64,000 nt of DNA from Variovorax boronicumulans (GCF_030812215.1 NZ_JAUSSG010000008.1:367375-431374), one strand, 5' to 3'; shown: positions 38,401-46,068, counted from the first letter of the stretch. A program made the numbers and translations. The notes: generated by a model from the sequence alone, not told the origin.

Positions 38401-41400
38401 CGAAGCCGAGCGCATCGACCTCGTAGCGCACGCGTCCGAGCACGTCGTAAGTCTTGTAGCTCAGGTTGCCCGCGACATCGAGGTTGCTCACGGCATTGCC
38501 GAAGACGTCGTAGCGGGTTTCGGTGAAGAGCGACTTCAGCACCTCGGACCGTCCGGCGAGGCCGCTCGCGCCGTTGGCCGCGAGATTGTCCGCAGGGTTG
38601 TAGACCCCAACCTCCGGATAGATGACCTTGACCTGGTGGCCGAGCGTGTCGTACTCGTAGCGCGTGGTGCGCTGCTCCGGACGGCCCAGCGCCTCGGTCC
38701 GCGCCACGAGGTTGCCCAGCGCGTCGTAGGCCAGCCGGGTGACGAGGTTGGCGCTGCCGCTGTGGGCTGCATCGACGACCAGGTTGCCGGCGCCGTCGGT
38801 GGTCACGGCCGTCATCTCGACGGCGGGCGCGGTCTCTTGTGTCAGGCGGCCGGCCGCGTCGTAGTCATAGGTCCAGACCGAGCCCTTCTTGTTGGTGAAG
38901 GAGGTCTTCTCGCCCAGGGCGTTGTAGCTGTAGCTTTCGCTGAAGCCCAGAGCATCGGTGCTGCTGCCGAGGCGACCGGCGGCGTCGTAGACGAAGCTGT
39001 CGGTGCGATCGTCCGGATGGGGCACGAGGGCCGTGGCGATCGTGGACGAAGAGCCCAGCGCGCTCGCCGGAATCGACAGCGCGTAGGCGGTGGTCTGCGT
39101 CAGGCGGCCCAGGCCGTCGTAGCTGTTCTTGCTGACGTGGCCCTGTGCGTCCACGTTGAATACGGCGCGGTTCGCGGCGTCGAAGGTGCGCGTCGTGGTG
39201 CGGTCGGCGGCGTCGGTGCCGAACAGCAGGCGGATGTCTCCATAGCTCGCATCCCAGTTGCCGTTGAGCCCGTTGAAATCGATGCGGTTGGCGTACTGCG
39301 TCGTGCGCGTGTTGTTGCCCGCGCCGTCGTACTGCATCTCGGTGACGGCACCGGTTGAATCGACGCGGATGGCCATGCGGTTGGCAGCGTCGAAAGCAAA
39401 TCTTTCCACGCGGTCGGCGCCCAAGTAGTCGACCGGCGCGTTGGCATTGATCTGGTCTTCCGTCGGCCGGCTGGTGGCCGTGGGGGCCGCCAGGCGCACG
39501 GCGGCCGTCCATTGCGTCGTCACGTTGCCGTTCTTGTCGTAACCGGTCCAGGTGAGGCCACCGAGTCCGTCGATCACGAAGACCTGGCGATTGGCCCTGT
39601 CGTAAACGCGGTCGGTGATCCGGTCGCCGCTGCTCGCGATCACAGTGTCGGGCGATGCGGAACTCCCCACTGCCGTGGCGTACTGGATCTGCTTGATCAG
39701 GTTGCCGTTGTTGTCGTAGACCTGCTTCGTCACGGCGCCGGCGCCATCGGCATGCCAACTCAGGCGGTTGGCGTGGTCGTAGACGAAGCGGTCGTGCGCG
39801 TCGCGTGCCGGATTGGCAATGCCGGCGACCGCGGCTGCAATGGCTGCCGTGGTCGCGGTCGTCGAGACCGGGATCGTGGTGGCATAGGCGATGCGGTCCA
39901 CCACATTGCCATTGCCGTCGTAGCTTTGCTGCACCACGGCACCTGTGCCGTCGATCGTGTAGGTCGCGCGGCCGAGCGGGTCGTAGACGAAGCGCACGCG
40001 CTGGTCGTGGGTCGCGTCGGCCACCGGGTTGGGCGCGGTGCCCGGCGCCCAGCCGGCCAGCGCGATGCGGTTCGCGTAGGCGACCCGTTCCACGACCTTG
40101 CCGTTGGCGTCGTAGACGAACTTGACCACCTCGCCCAGGCCGTTGACCGTGGCGGTGAGCCGGCCGTCCTTGTCCAGTACGCGATGCTGGGTGCTGTCCC
40201 GGCCCGGAGATGCAACGATGCGCGACTGGATCTGCGCGATCGTCGGTGCAGTGCCCAGGTCCGTGAGGCTGATCGGCGTCGCAAAGGCTTCCGTCTTGAC
40301 GACGCGGCCTTCCGCGTCGTAGGTGTTGCGGCTCAGGTTGCCGAGTGCGTCGACAGTGAAGACCAGGCGGTCGTTCGCGTCGTAGGCATAGCGGCGCACG
40401 TTGCCGTTGCCGTCGGTGTCGCGCACGACGTTGCCGTTCGCGTCGTAGGCATAGGTGCGCGTGATGTTCAACCCGTTGGGGTCGACGCGCTCCTCGGCGC
40501 GGCGGCCGAGGGTGTCGTAGGCATAGCGGATCAGCGTGCCGCCGGGGCTGAGCACCGAGAGCGTCTTGCCGCGTGCGTCGTAGGTGTATTCGGTGACCAG
40601 GTTGAGCCCGGTCGGGTCGATCACCTGCCGGAGCAACTGACCCTTGAGGTCATACACCATCTGCGTGATCGAGCCATTGGCATCGGTCACGGTGATCTGC
40701 TGACCCTTGGCGTCGTACGCGTACTCCGTCACCAGGTTCAGGCCGTTCGGATCGACGATTCGCTTGAGCAGCCGGTTGGCCGCGTCGTAGGTGTAGGCGA
40801 CCACGTTGCCGTTGGCGTCCGTCGTCTGGACGAGGCGGTTGGAGCGGTCGTAGGTGCTGCTGGTGGTGGTCAGCGGCGTGGTGGTCGACAACAGGTTGCC
40901 GTTCTTGTCGTAGCTGAAGCTGGTGGTGTTGCCGTTGCCGTCCACCACTTGCTGCGTCTGGCCCTGGCGCGTGTGCACCGTGGTGACGGTGATGTTCTCG
41001 GGCGTGGTCACCGAGACGCTGCGCAGCGCCTTGTTGTAGGTGTAGGTGGTGGTGTTGCCCAGCGCGTCGGTCTGCGTGAGCACGCGGCCGAAGGCGTCGT
41101 AGCTGGACGAGCGCTGTGCATTGAGCGGATCGACGGCAACCACGGCGCGGCCGAGCCGGTCGTAGCTCTGCGTGCGGACATTGCCGTTGGCGTCGACGGT
41201 GCGCGTTGCACGGCCGAAAGCGTCGTAGACGGCACTGGTGATTGCGTTGACGCCGGAGACATCGGCCACGGTGCCGGTGACCAGGCCGCGGCGGTCCACG
41301 GTCTGCGTCTGCACCAGGTGCCGGCCATCGCCGAGCGCCTGGTCGCGGGCGATTTCCTCGCCGAAGGCGTTGTAGGTGCGCTGCGTCGTGTTGCCCAGCG

Positions 41401-44400
41401 CGTCCGTGCTGGTCGCGAGCGCGCCGGTTGCGGCGTAGGTGAAGGTCTGCTTGCTGTCCCGCGCGCTGTTCTTGACGGCGTTGATCGCGTTGGTGAGCGC
41501 GGAGCCGGCGAGGCCGCCGGACAACCCGGCCAGGCCGATGCGGGTGCCGTACTGGATGGTGGCCGAGAGCTGGCCGAGCGTGTTGTATTGCTGCTCGGTC
41601 ACTTCGCCCAGTGCATTGACGGTGTGCGTCAGGTGCCCGGAGGTGTCGTAGAAGAACAGTGTCTTGTTGCCGTAGGCATCGGTGGTGCTGGTGCGCCGTC
41701 CCGCGGCGTCGTAGCTGTGCGCGAGGCCGTATTGCGCCCAGATCGCATCGATCTGCGCCTGGGTCTGTCCGCCGGTGAGCAGCGCGCTGCCCACGCCGCT
41801 CAACTCGCCGATCAGCCGGCCCTGAATGTCGTAGCGGGCGTTGAGCGTCCGCACTTCCGACGTACCGGCGGCAGAGGTGGTGCCGACCAGGTTGCCGGCG
41901 TTGTCGTACGCGTACTGCGTGACGGTGCCTTCGTAGTTGGTCTGCTGCGAGATGCGGTTGAGCTTGTCGTAGACGATGGTGTTCGTGCGGTCCTCGGGTG
42001 TCGAGGAGGGACGCAGATCGGCCACCGTGGTGCCGACGGAGATCTGCGCGAGCTGCGCGGCGTTGACGCGCGTGGCGTAGCGCACCGTTTGCGTGACGTT
42101 GCCGTTGGCATCCAAGACGCGTTCGGTGAGATAGCCCTCGGCGTCGACCTCGGCGACGGTGCGGCCCTGCGCATCGTGCAGCCAGAACGAGTTCTGGTCA
42201 TTGGCGCTGGCCGCCGGTACCAGCTGCGCCAGCGTTCCGCTGGCACGCAGGGCCGGATTGGTGGCCGTGGCATAGGTGGTCTGGCTGACCAGCCGGCCAG
42301 CGGTGTCGTAGCGCAATTCGCTCAGGTAGCCTTCGGCGTCGAGCGTGCCGCGCAGCATGCCGTCGTCGTTGTAGAAGCTGCGCGTGACGCGGTCGTTCGC
42401 GGCGTTGGTCGTGGGCGCGGTGGCCGCGAGCGTCGGCGCGGTGCCCAGCGAAGCGATGGAGATCGGCTGGCTGTACCGGATGGTGGCCGTGACCCGCGAG
42501 GCGCCGTCGTACTGCGTGTCGGTGACGGCACCTGCCGCATCGATCGTGCGGACCACGCGGCCCGCGTTGTCATAGATGCGCCACGAGCGCTGGTCCATCG
42601 CGCTGGCGGCGGGACGGAAGTCGTCCAGCTCCATGGGCGTGCCGTTCGTGGCGAATTCCTGGAGCGCCTCGATGAGGCCCACCGCGAGGTTGGCATGAAC
42701 GATCGTCTGCGTGACCTGGCTGTTCTTGTTGTAGATGTACTCGACCATCTGCCCCGAGGCCGACACCTCCACGCTCAGGCGGCCCTCGTGGTCGTAGAGC
42801 ATTCCGGTCGCAACCCCGGTGGGATCGATCTTCAGGTAGGGCTTGCTTTCGTCGGCGTAGTAGACGTAGGTCGTCTGTCCGAGCAGCGGCGCGGCCGTGC
42901 TGCCCTGCCGCACGCTTACCAGCCGGCCGTTGTGGTCGTAGGCGCTGGTGGTGACGAGGCCATTGGCCATCGTCACCGTGGTTTTGTTGCCCGCATCGTC
43001 GTAGCTCGTGACGGTGGTGTTGTTCAGCGCGTCCTGCGCCGAGAGGCGGCGCCCGAGGCCGTCGTAGGTGTACTGCGTGGCGCCGTCGATCGCGCTGACG
43101 GTGCTGATCAGCTGCCCGGCGCGGTCATAGACATAGTGCGTGACCGACTGGCTGCCGTCGGCCACGCCGTTGCCGCTGACATCGACCTTGCCGAAGACGG
43201 TGAGCTGCTGGACCTGGCCGCGTGCGTCGTAGACGAAGTCGGAGCGGCTGGACAGCGTGCGGTCCTGGCCGCCGACCCAATTGACCATCTGGGTTTCCGT
43301 GGGCGTCGCGGTCGTGCCGAGTGCCGTGGTGTCGTAGCCGCCACCGGCATATTCGAAGGTGCTGGTGCGCTGGCCGTAGCTGTCGTAGCGGTACTCCGTG
43401 ACGCGCCCCTTCGGGCTCAGCACGAAACGAAGCAGGTTCCGGCCCGTGCCTTCGTAGACGTAGCGCGTGGTCAGCGGCTGTTGGGGCTGCATGACGCCCG
43501 CACCGTCCAGGTCCGGCGCGGCATAGGCGGTCTCGGTCAACAACTGGTTGCGCACGTCGTAGGTGCGCGTGATGGTGTTCCCGGCGGCGTCGCGCTGAAG
43601 CACCTGGTTGCCGCTGGCGTCGTACTGCATGTCGACGGCGTGGCCCTCGCCATCGACGATCCGGATCACGTCGCCGTTGGCGTTGTAGGCAAAGTCGGTC
43701 GTCTGCGAAATGCCATTGGCCGCAGGGCCCTTGATCTGCAGCAATTGGCCGCTTGCGTCATAGCTGTAGACGCTGACCCGGCCCTGCGGATCGACCACCG
43801 AGGTCCGGCGGTTGGCGGTGTCGTAGCTGTAGTTGGTGATGTTGCCCGCACCGTCCTTGACGCTCGCGACCTTGTAGTCCGCGCCGACCTGCACGTAGGT
43901 GAACTGCAGGCTGGTGCCGTCGGTCTGGGTGACCGAGGCGATGCGCTTGCTCGCACCGTCGTAGGTGTAGCTGGTGACGTACTTGACGCTGTCCGCGATC
44001 GAGTTGTCTTCGGGGCTCAGGTCGACCGTGACAGTCGCGAGCCGGTTGGGCGTGTCGTACGCGTAGTGCACGCGCGTGAGCGTCGCGCCGTTGGCGGCAA
44101 CGGTGCGGATCTGCGTGAGGTTGGTGCCGGTGTAGTCGAAGTAGGTGACCTCGCCATTGGCATTGGTCAGGCTCTGGACCGTGCCGTTGGCGTTGTAGGC
44201 ATAGCTGACGCTGTTGCCGCGCGGGTCCGAAACCGAAATCAGATGGCCCTGTCCGGCCGACTCGTAGCGCTCCACCAGCCCGGTGGCGCCGTCCGTCCAG
44301 ACGAAGCGGCCGGCGGCTGCGTCGTGAGCGATGGTGTCGAAGGCACCCGAACCGGCCGTGCTGACATAGAGGCCGCGTGTGCTGTCCCAGGTGTAGATGG

Positions 44401-44743
44401 ATTGCGCGCCGTCGCGGTCGATGCGCGTCAGGGTGCTGCCGGCCGTGGCCACGGTGCCGGTCAGCTGGATCTGTTGGCCGAATGCGCCGACGCGCCAGTT
44501 GTCGCCGTTGTCGTCGTTCAGCAGGCCCTGGCTGTTGTAGGTGCGCACGGCACTGATATCCAGGCCGCGGCCCTCGAGCCGGTCGTCGAAGTCCTGCAGC
44601 ACCAGGTTGCCGGTGGCGATATTGACGAACGCCTGTTCGCCGTTCCTGCCCTGGCCGGCGGCGCCCAATGTGCCGCGCTGCCCGAGCGTGGCCAATGAAG
44701 TCAAACTCAGACCCAGACTGTTGCCGCTGACGATCGCTACCAT
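29465..44743 (-). CDS. Giant RHS/YD-repeat protein with lectin, LysM and variable C-terminal regions
   Basis: A single open frame of 5092 residues. Residues about 25-90 form a conserved-looking N-terminal cap (GEQAFVNIATGNLVLQDFDDRLEGRGLDI). Dozens of YD/RHS repeats (YDxxGR..., TYDAxGN) fill about 100-2400 and 3650-4300 and should form the beta-barrel cage. A bulb-type lectin domain (FQTDGNLVVYD, FQADGNLVLY, LQDDGNLALY) lies at about 2415-2520. Three beta-sandwich modules (LPAGNYEYRAL, AAGTYEYELLW, LPPGNYEYQVL) lie at about 2800-3200. A Tyr/Val/Thr-rich zone with DESGN repeats extends to about 3600. LysM (YAVSAGDTLQGIARGAYGDESLW) is at about 4325-4378, glycine-zipper helices at 4414-4614, and an unrecognised C-terminal region at 4655-5092. 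No signal peptide, PAAR domain or clear RHS-core DPxGL end motif was seen. Start at 44743 is chosen over 44809. Confidence 0.9.
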   Translation of the reverse strand: MVAIVSGNSLGLSLTSLATLGQRGTLGAAGQGRNGEQAFVNIATGNLVLQDFDDRLEGRGLDISAVRTYNSQGLLNDDNGDNWRVGAFGQQIQLTGTVATAGSTLTRIDRDGAQSIYTWDSTRGLYVSTAGSGAFDTIAHDAAAGRFVWTDGATGLVERYESAGQGHLISVSDPRGNSVSYAYNANGTVQSLTNANGEVTYFDYTGTNLTQIRTVAANGATLTRVHYAYDTPNRLATVTVDLSPEDNSIADSVKYVTSYTYDGASKRIASVTQTDGTSLQFTYVQVGADYKVASVKDGAGNITNYSYDTANRRTSVVDPQGRVSVYSYDASGQLLQIKGPAANGISQTTDFAYNANGDVIRIVDGEGHAVDMQYDASGNQVLQRDAAGNTITRTYDVRNQLLTETAYAAPDLDGAGVMQPQQPLTTRYVYEGTGRNLLRFVLSPKGRVTEYRYDSYGQRTSTFEYAGGGYDTTALGTTATPTETQMVNWVGGQDRTLSSRSDFVYDARGQVQQLTVFGKVDVSGNGVADGSQSVTHYVYDRAGQLISTVSAIDGATQYTYDGLGRRLSAQDALNNTTVTSYDDAGNKTTVTMANGLVTTSAYDHNGRLVSVRQGSTAAPLLGQTTYVYYADESKPYLKIDPTGVATGMLYDHEGRLSVEVSASGQMVEYIYNKNSQVTQTIVHANLAVGLIEALQEFATNGTPMELDDFRPAASAMDQRSWRIYDNAGRVVRTIDAAGAVTDTQYDGASRVTATIRYSQPISIASLGTAPTLAATAPTTNAANDRVTRSFYNDDGMLRGTLDAEGYLSELRYDTAGRLVSQTTYATATNPALRASGTLAQLVPAASANDQNSFWLHDAQGRTVAEVDAEGYLTERVLDANGNVTQTVRYATRVNAAQLAQISVGTTVADLRPSSTPEDRTNTIVYDKLNRISQQTNYEGTVTQYAYDNAGNLVGTTSAAGTSEVRTLNARYDIQGRLIGELSGVGSALLTGGQTQAQIDAIWAQYGLAHSYDAAGRRTSTTDAYGNKTLFFYDTSGHLTHTVNALGEVTEQQYNTLGQLSATIQYGTRIGLAGLSGGLAGSALTNAINAVKNSARDSKQTFTYAATGALATSTDALGNTTQRTYNAFGEEIARDQALGDGRHLVQTQTVDRRGLVTGTVADVSGVNAITSAVYDAFGRATRTVDANGNVRTQSYDRLGRAVVAVDPLNAQRSSSYDAFGRVLTQTDALGNTTTYTYNKALRSVSVTTPENITVTTVHTRQGQTQQVVDGNGNTTSFSYDKNGNLLSTTTPLTTTSSTYDRSNRLVQTTDANGNVVAYTYDAANRLLKRIVDPNGLNLVTEYAYDAKGQQITVTDANGSITQMVYDLKGQLLRQVIDPTGLNLVTEYTYDARGKTLSVLSPGGTLIRYAYDTLGRRAEERVDPNGLNITRTYAYDANGNVVRDTDGNGNVRRYAYDANDRLVFTVDALGNLSRNTYDAEGRVVKTEAFATPISLTDLGTAPTIAQIQSRIVASPGRDSTQHRVLDKDGRLTATVNGLGEVVKFVYDANGKVVERVAYANRIALAGWAPGTAPNPVADATHDQRVRFVYDPLGRATYTIDGTGAVVQQSYDGNGNVVDRIAYATTIPVSTTATTAAIAAAVAGIANPARDAHDRFVYDHANRLSWHADGAGAVTKQVYDNNGNLIKQIQYATAVGSSASPDTVIASSGDRITDRVYDRANRQVFVIDGLGGLTWTGYDKNGNVTTQWTAAVRLAAPTATSRPTEDQINANAPVDYLGADRVERFAFDAANRMAIRVDSTGAVTEMQYDGAGNNTRTTQYANRIDFNGLNGNWDASYGDIRLLFGTDAADRTTTRTFDAANRAVFNVDAQGHVSKNSYDGLGRLTQTTAYALSIPASALGSSSTIATALVPHPDDRTDSFVYDAAGRLGSSTDALGFSESYSYNALGEKTSFTNKKGSVWTYDYDAAGRLTQETAPAVEMTAVTTDGAGNLVVDAAHSGSANLVTRLAYDALGNLVARTEALGRPEQRTTRYEYDTLGHQVKVIYPEVGVYNPADNLAANGASGLAGRSEVLKSLFTETRYDVFGNAVSNLDVAGNLSYKTYDVLGRVRYEVDALGFVTGYQHNVWGQVTQLSRFANATTLASGNPASLTTAQVAAAVNAAGLDHGADRTLTTEYDRVGRIAKVIEPQTFVYDSNSNDTVKYFTAGKTTANVYNAFGDLTQVAELKNAQTQDWIRTNNYYDKRGQQIASVDAMGYLTTQAYDGAGNMAVRKEYATAIAGWAGGTPSAAIPGAPGSSDDRTTVYTFDRGGRKTAETRLSVEYSSSANGTSGRADLVTSYEYDAVGNLTRTIDAAGGSTISLYDALGRVTYTAAPSTGNALLTAVTRFQRDAYGNVVVKTDTHVYKVSPDALTAPRTDMTPGQSLTPGQSIYSPNGRYTFAFQTDGNLVVYDRVDNLQAVWNSATSGSGADRFTFQADGNLVLYKGSQAVWNSGTFGQGGTHLVLQDDGNLALYTAGGTAPWYAGPDNNWQEIADRSTYTLYDRLGHATQSTDANRVSRYSSYDAQGHIAKEWQMVTNGDGVSSTLFRAYQYDKLGQQTHVIDPASTSQVSGSSVVTVGQAQAGLVDTSVTYNAFGEVTRKSVNGVAGEYFDYDNAGRVWRTNAGDGVDKVAFYNLQDKQTAQILSYGSTYENVDLKSFQRADELAWRDLRRTDTVYDALGHVVRTVGAEREEWDTGPRNSRLYTHATLGSSSQKVSDESGNVSWQGTNSVNVSWAPLHNLGSGDVKVVMEYATQTWTVGGGTDESGNPTGTPVTVAGGEIRSRTQILTNTAQGVDNVTLTWTDDANANGGISKVTRLTIYKKDLYGNWQQISDQTSLGYGGQVIDIDTPDDPTATVQLQLRPAGSSGDSGWASFGLTNFGDAQRFNASGLPAGNYEYRALMTTAAGVTTVIGSGRIDLTSPPLASIGTPLGFYQPGVTGLGLFTWQSPGNDVEQVFRIRPAGSNGVWDTRTVSARGEGKDGVDVSIIAAGTYEYELLWIHAGDGVPYAHATGQIVSTGFKPPYWVPPVNLPVIPGVSIGTVTVGDITGYDESGNPIYSGPTTTKPVIRWPAASHTVPAIPSGDTTFRYRLQGSSEWHTLPIGGNVGTDESGNPTGNHEVDISGLPPGNYEYQVLVTQTVMGVAVPAAQATGNLVVSPTGEGHNVPTLMPFPVPVTITPDDPANHIIGWTGSGPTYGPPVVIGTDSNGQPIFGQGYGRDIIGNDESSGPIYGPVKAIPYYTYQLQQVTQTVPVQVAVGQDPVPARDESGNIITTPVYETRTGTQTVAVQVQVGSDPIYARDESGNIVYETVYETQYQTRTDPVYGWVQVPRTEAYQVAVQGPPQMTTDESGNQVVVRDAWGNIQYTTVYETRYRTVYDNVLVITGWQNVTYPVQVPVQRPVITGYQPRYETQYVQQPYTYQVQVGTTPVYQRDAAGNIIYETRYETQYQTQTSWVQVPTLVTPADPSQYIVSSHSGSPIYGPPVMVVTGHDESGNPITGLGKGYQMVNGVVTAVPYTEIQTEWRMVDVWVPGTTPAPTVTDTTPPYTPGYIVPAMPPLFASSTTTVEGSSAVSETGTSGAPGSQAIWLPGSGGSQRPVVNQNTDRWGNVLSISDPRSAGWVTTYRYNANNQLVEQKQPDADGNSNSAGAPVTQLFYDTLGRQVAVKDANGNIQGKAYDAAGNLVQELNADGGTVRHAYNVFGEKVSTIDAMDRATRFTYDNVGRLLTTTHGVVNVFGVNTTFNVAQLVDTRAIVETNTWDQAGRKLSQTNGNGETIRYVYDLQGRVVQTIQPMGQSTRVAYDARGNKTAEVDGNGYIATWSYDYFGKVQAHTDFGGRAYAYTYDNAKQLTFDSGTNREYHYNSEGLLERVYDRTTTQDEKYEYDMAGNRVREWFAKGNVVYKDNHIAYDALGRMRWVADGRAYVNIAYDKVGNRTNIRTHVLNQDTSLDSNLFFQYDQMNRQTVANAADAQGNLGAEGHRITYDKNGNRLTDTWNGTRVMTVDGQSQIIGFDENGSAIYSTTPTSYVATLGETTEQYRYDELNRMTSVVRDGVQTDARLYDGASRVIQTGPAGSLPQAYINALNGTNLSGQTLAGTGSETHINRYNANGQIVRQDVYKSDNALKYAVVYDALPTPLKPGMGTAGGYDSAGNLLGYTVFDWVGGNVTNYANTYGRAEGYRQLTTLGTSTVTNPGGTVWEYGNGGELTAVNDVTKPQDNRSFVSDISGTIVYAEQAGQGQHQLVVNGQVLGRYGSIRDENNPTLPNGTPFFLPKAEFNFGYQPINGNYPSASPGTYAVSAGDTLQGIARGAYGDESLWYLIADANGLGSNADLKAGQVLTIPTKVGSANNANSFKPYDPSRTIGDTNPNMPMPEADKGGGCGGIGQIIMIVVAVVATVFTAGAASLAMAGTLGSATAGGIMTAGVGALAGGSIGAAVIGGAVGSIVSQGVGIAIGAQDSFSWKGVALGALGAGVTAGVGSYLGPVGSSVQGFDRVLAYAGRAALSSAVTQGISVVTGLQSSFSWKGVAASAVGAGVGTAVADAVSPAFGDSPLGQFATRAVSGFAAGATVAAMRGGRVNIAQVATDAFGNALGDSLADAMGQSSNSRSDDLNAFLALNDNFNGVDANGGVPMANGLTFSQDVAARRAANNPYGLPTSVGNGDADNPAFAYDYRNGSDVMDDTTDASGRRAITIGKNQSLLGAMSANGLNAAQRPGAYGQLVRYGQLDPSGFDSKNSPTVQEGDQFYIDLNDVRNGDVQSGRQMIANESGSRTVIARAAAARIAQAATDAYTSAPTDYRDPRDFQGSFSYQSLVARQQSDASIGPVEPVPASSSKFGDGMELTYRQFIDKPILQMGARIEKSWGVDWGTQAKLEDTSNTIDKLLNRSYGEKTEQSLSYKAAMGLSVAPVGIRNYDSTNITYHDYRLDVELCYRQEPFCTIPILSPLVDYRSAPIQSWNGGMERGRQILLGNSPIIHSSDYETGKFTNRTMSEHPFHSGVVESDLYWNGDVLHLRTVGYGYGSSIPHTAANYAVGVGYFGAWQAGVKYNVMQIRQSQTQKQ

Positions 44744-44892
44744 TTTTGTGCCCGTCTCTTGTGTTGAAACGAACCGCCGTCGTTGAGCCTGCTTTTGTCC
44801 CGCCTGCACCAGGTGGGACTGAAAGCCCAGGGCCGTCCCTGGTGGCCGTCAACCTCGCTCGTGGTCGAGATTGACGTGCGGTTCTGGGCAAT

Positions 44893-44921
44893 ATGTCCGG
44901 TCGAGCGGGAATTTGTTTAGC
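44893..44921 (-). promoter_or_regulatory. Sigma-28-like promoter candidate for the giant RHS gene
   Basis: Read on the minus strand, GCTAAACAAA (44921-44912) is followed after 13 bases by GGACAT (44898-44893). The start codon is at 44743, so the leader would be about 140 bases. Decamer and spacing match the copies at 27794 and 44956. Confidence 0.65.
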
Positions 44922-44979
44922 TGGCGAGCTCTTTTTTCCGGTAAACGCACGCCGCGCTAAACAAACTTCCCGCGGCGTG
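44912..44979. repeat. Nested inverted repeats in the RHS/RiPP divergent region
   Basis: TTTGTTTAGC (44912-44921) and GCTAAACAAA (44956-44965) are a perfect 10-bp inverted pair; each is the -35-like part of one divergent promoter candidate. A second perfect pair, CACGCCGCG (44948-44956) and CGCGGCGTG (44971-44979), overlaps the right-hand promoter and could be an operator. Confidence 0.7.
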
Positions 44980-44984
44980 GATAT
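44956..44984 (+). promoter_or_regulatory. Sigma-28-like promoter candidate for the RiPP cluster
   Basis: GCTAAACAAA at 44956-44965, 13 bases, then GGATAT at 44979-44984, followed by the ATP-grasp gene at 45031 (leader about 40 bases). It is the third member of the motif family seen at 27794 and, on the other strand, 44893-44921. Confidence 0.65.
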
Positions 44985-45030
44985 GTTGTCGGGAAGGCCA
45001 TGTCGGCCATCCTGAGCAGTTGTTCTTCCT

Positions 45031-46068
45031 ATGTCCTACATCGCGGTCACACTGAATCACTTCCGGGCTCTTCAAGAATGGGCAGCCAGCCGCCAGGCGG
45101 ATGTGCGCCTGGACATGAAGACGTTCAAGGTGGAGGTCCAGCACGGCCGGGCGCGGTTCAACCTGCACCCTCAATTCCTGAATACCACGGGAGGCACGCT
45201 GAGCTACTCGCCCATGCTGACCCCAGGTGCCACCGGTTTCATCGGCTGGCTTCCCTACCGTGCGATCCAGTGGCCGCTGTCGAACGACAAGCTGGCTTTC
45301 AAGGACTTTCTCGAGGGCAACGGCTTGCTGGCGCCCCGGCGATGGAGCCGGGAAGAGCCCATCGGCGAAGACCATGTGCTCAAGCTGCCCGCGGGCTCGT
45401 TCGGCCAGGCTGTCTTCGGACCTTATCGGGCTGGTACTGACGCGCTGTCCATGCCCGAGCACCAGCATCCGTCGCGCGAGCGGATCTTTGCCGAGCAGTT
45501 CATCGTCGGCCGCAACGTGAAGGCATGGTTCTGGGGGGGCGTTCCCTTCCACCTGCATCTGCACGCATATCCCACGGTCCGGGGCGACGGGGTGTCCAGG
45601 ATCGATGCGCTGATCGCCAGGCGAATGGAGCGGGCGGACGGCACGCTCCCCGAGGACGCCGACAAGGCCTGGATCGTTTCTTCGCTGGCCTACCAGGGAT
45701 GGACGCTTTCGGACATCGCTCCCGAGGGCGAGGAGATCTGGATCGAATACCGCTACGGCCGCCGGCACGCGCCCGACCCGATTCAGACGCATTCGGACAA
45801 CATGCTCCACGAGCTCTCGGAGGCGGCGCGCGATCAGGTGAACAAGGCCGGTCGCAGCCTGCACGATGAACTCGTGAAATCGCACGGCGTTCCCGTGCTT
45901 TTCGCCCTGGACGGGGTGCTGGACGCGAACGACCGGGTCTGGTGGCTCGAAGCCAACTCGAACCCGATCCTGCCGCCTACCGGATATCCCTTGATCCTGG
46001 CCACGCTGTTCGAAGACGAACAGCCGGCCGGTGTTCCGGCCCGGCCCCCGGTGCTCGACGTCGCGTAG
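45031..46068 (+). CDS. ATP-grasp-like protein of the RiPP cluster
   Basis: The 345-aa product ends with LFALDGVLDANDRVWWLEANSNPILPPTGYPLI, the metal- and ATP-binding end of an ATP-grasp domain (glutamate, then the N-S-N motif near residues 307-315). Upstream are AEQFIVGRNVKAWFWGGVPFHLHLHAYP and other alternating strands consistent with the fold. ATP-grasp enzymes join a carboxylate to an amine or similar nucleophile. In peptide clusters they form side-chain lactams/lactones or add amino acids. I cannot match it to a characterised RiPP ligase. It is first in the cluster, 7 bases before the next gene; no good ribosome site is visible. Confidence 0.72.
   Translation: MSYIAVTLNHFRALQEWAASRQADVRLDMKTFKVEVQHGRARFNLHPQFLNTTGGTLSYSPMLTPGATGFIGWLPYRAIQWPLSNDKLAFKDFLEGNGLLAPRRWSREEPIGEDHVLKLPAGSFGQAVFGPYRAGTDALSMPEHQHPSRERIFAEQFIVGRNVKAWFWGGVPFHLHLHAYPTVRGDGVSRIDALIARRMERADGTLPEDADKAWIVSSLAYQGWTLSDIAPEGEEIWIEYRYGRRHAPDPIQTHSDNMLHELSEAARDQVNKAGRSLHDELVKSHGVPVLFALDGVLDANDRVWWLEANSNPILPPTGYPLILATLFEDEQPAGVPARPPVLDVA

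Noticed and set aside
30899..44698. Very long plus-strand open frames (over 2000 and 1700 codons) opposite the RHS gene
   Set aside because: They mirror the repetitive, GC-rich RHS frame: their predicted proteins are full of Arg, Val, His and Gly with no recognisable family, and they lack sensible starts.
29465..44743. CRISPR-like or tandem DNA repeats in the RHS gene
   Set aside because: The repeats are degenerate protein-level YD repeats in one continuous reading frame, with no constant repeat-spacer pattern.
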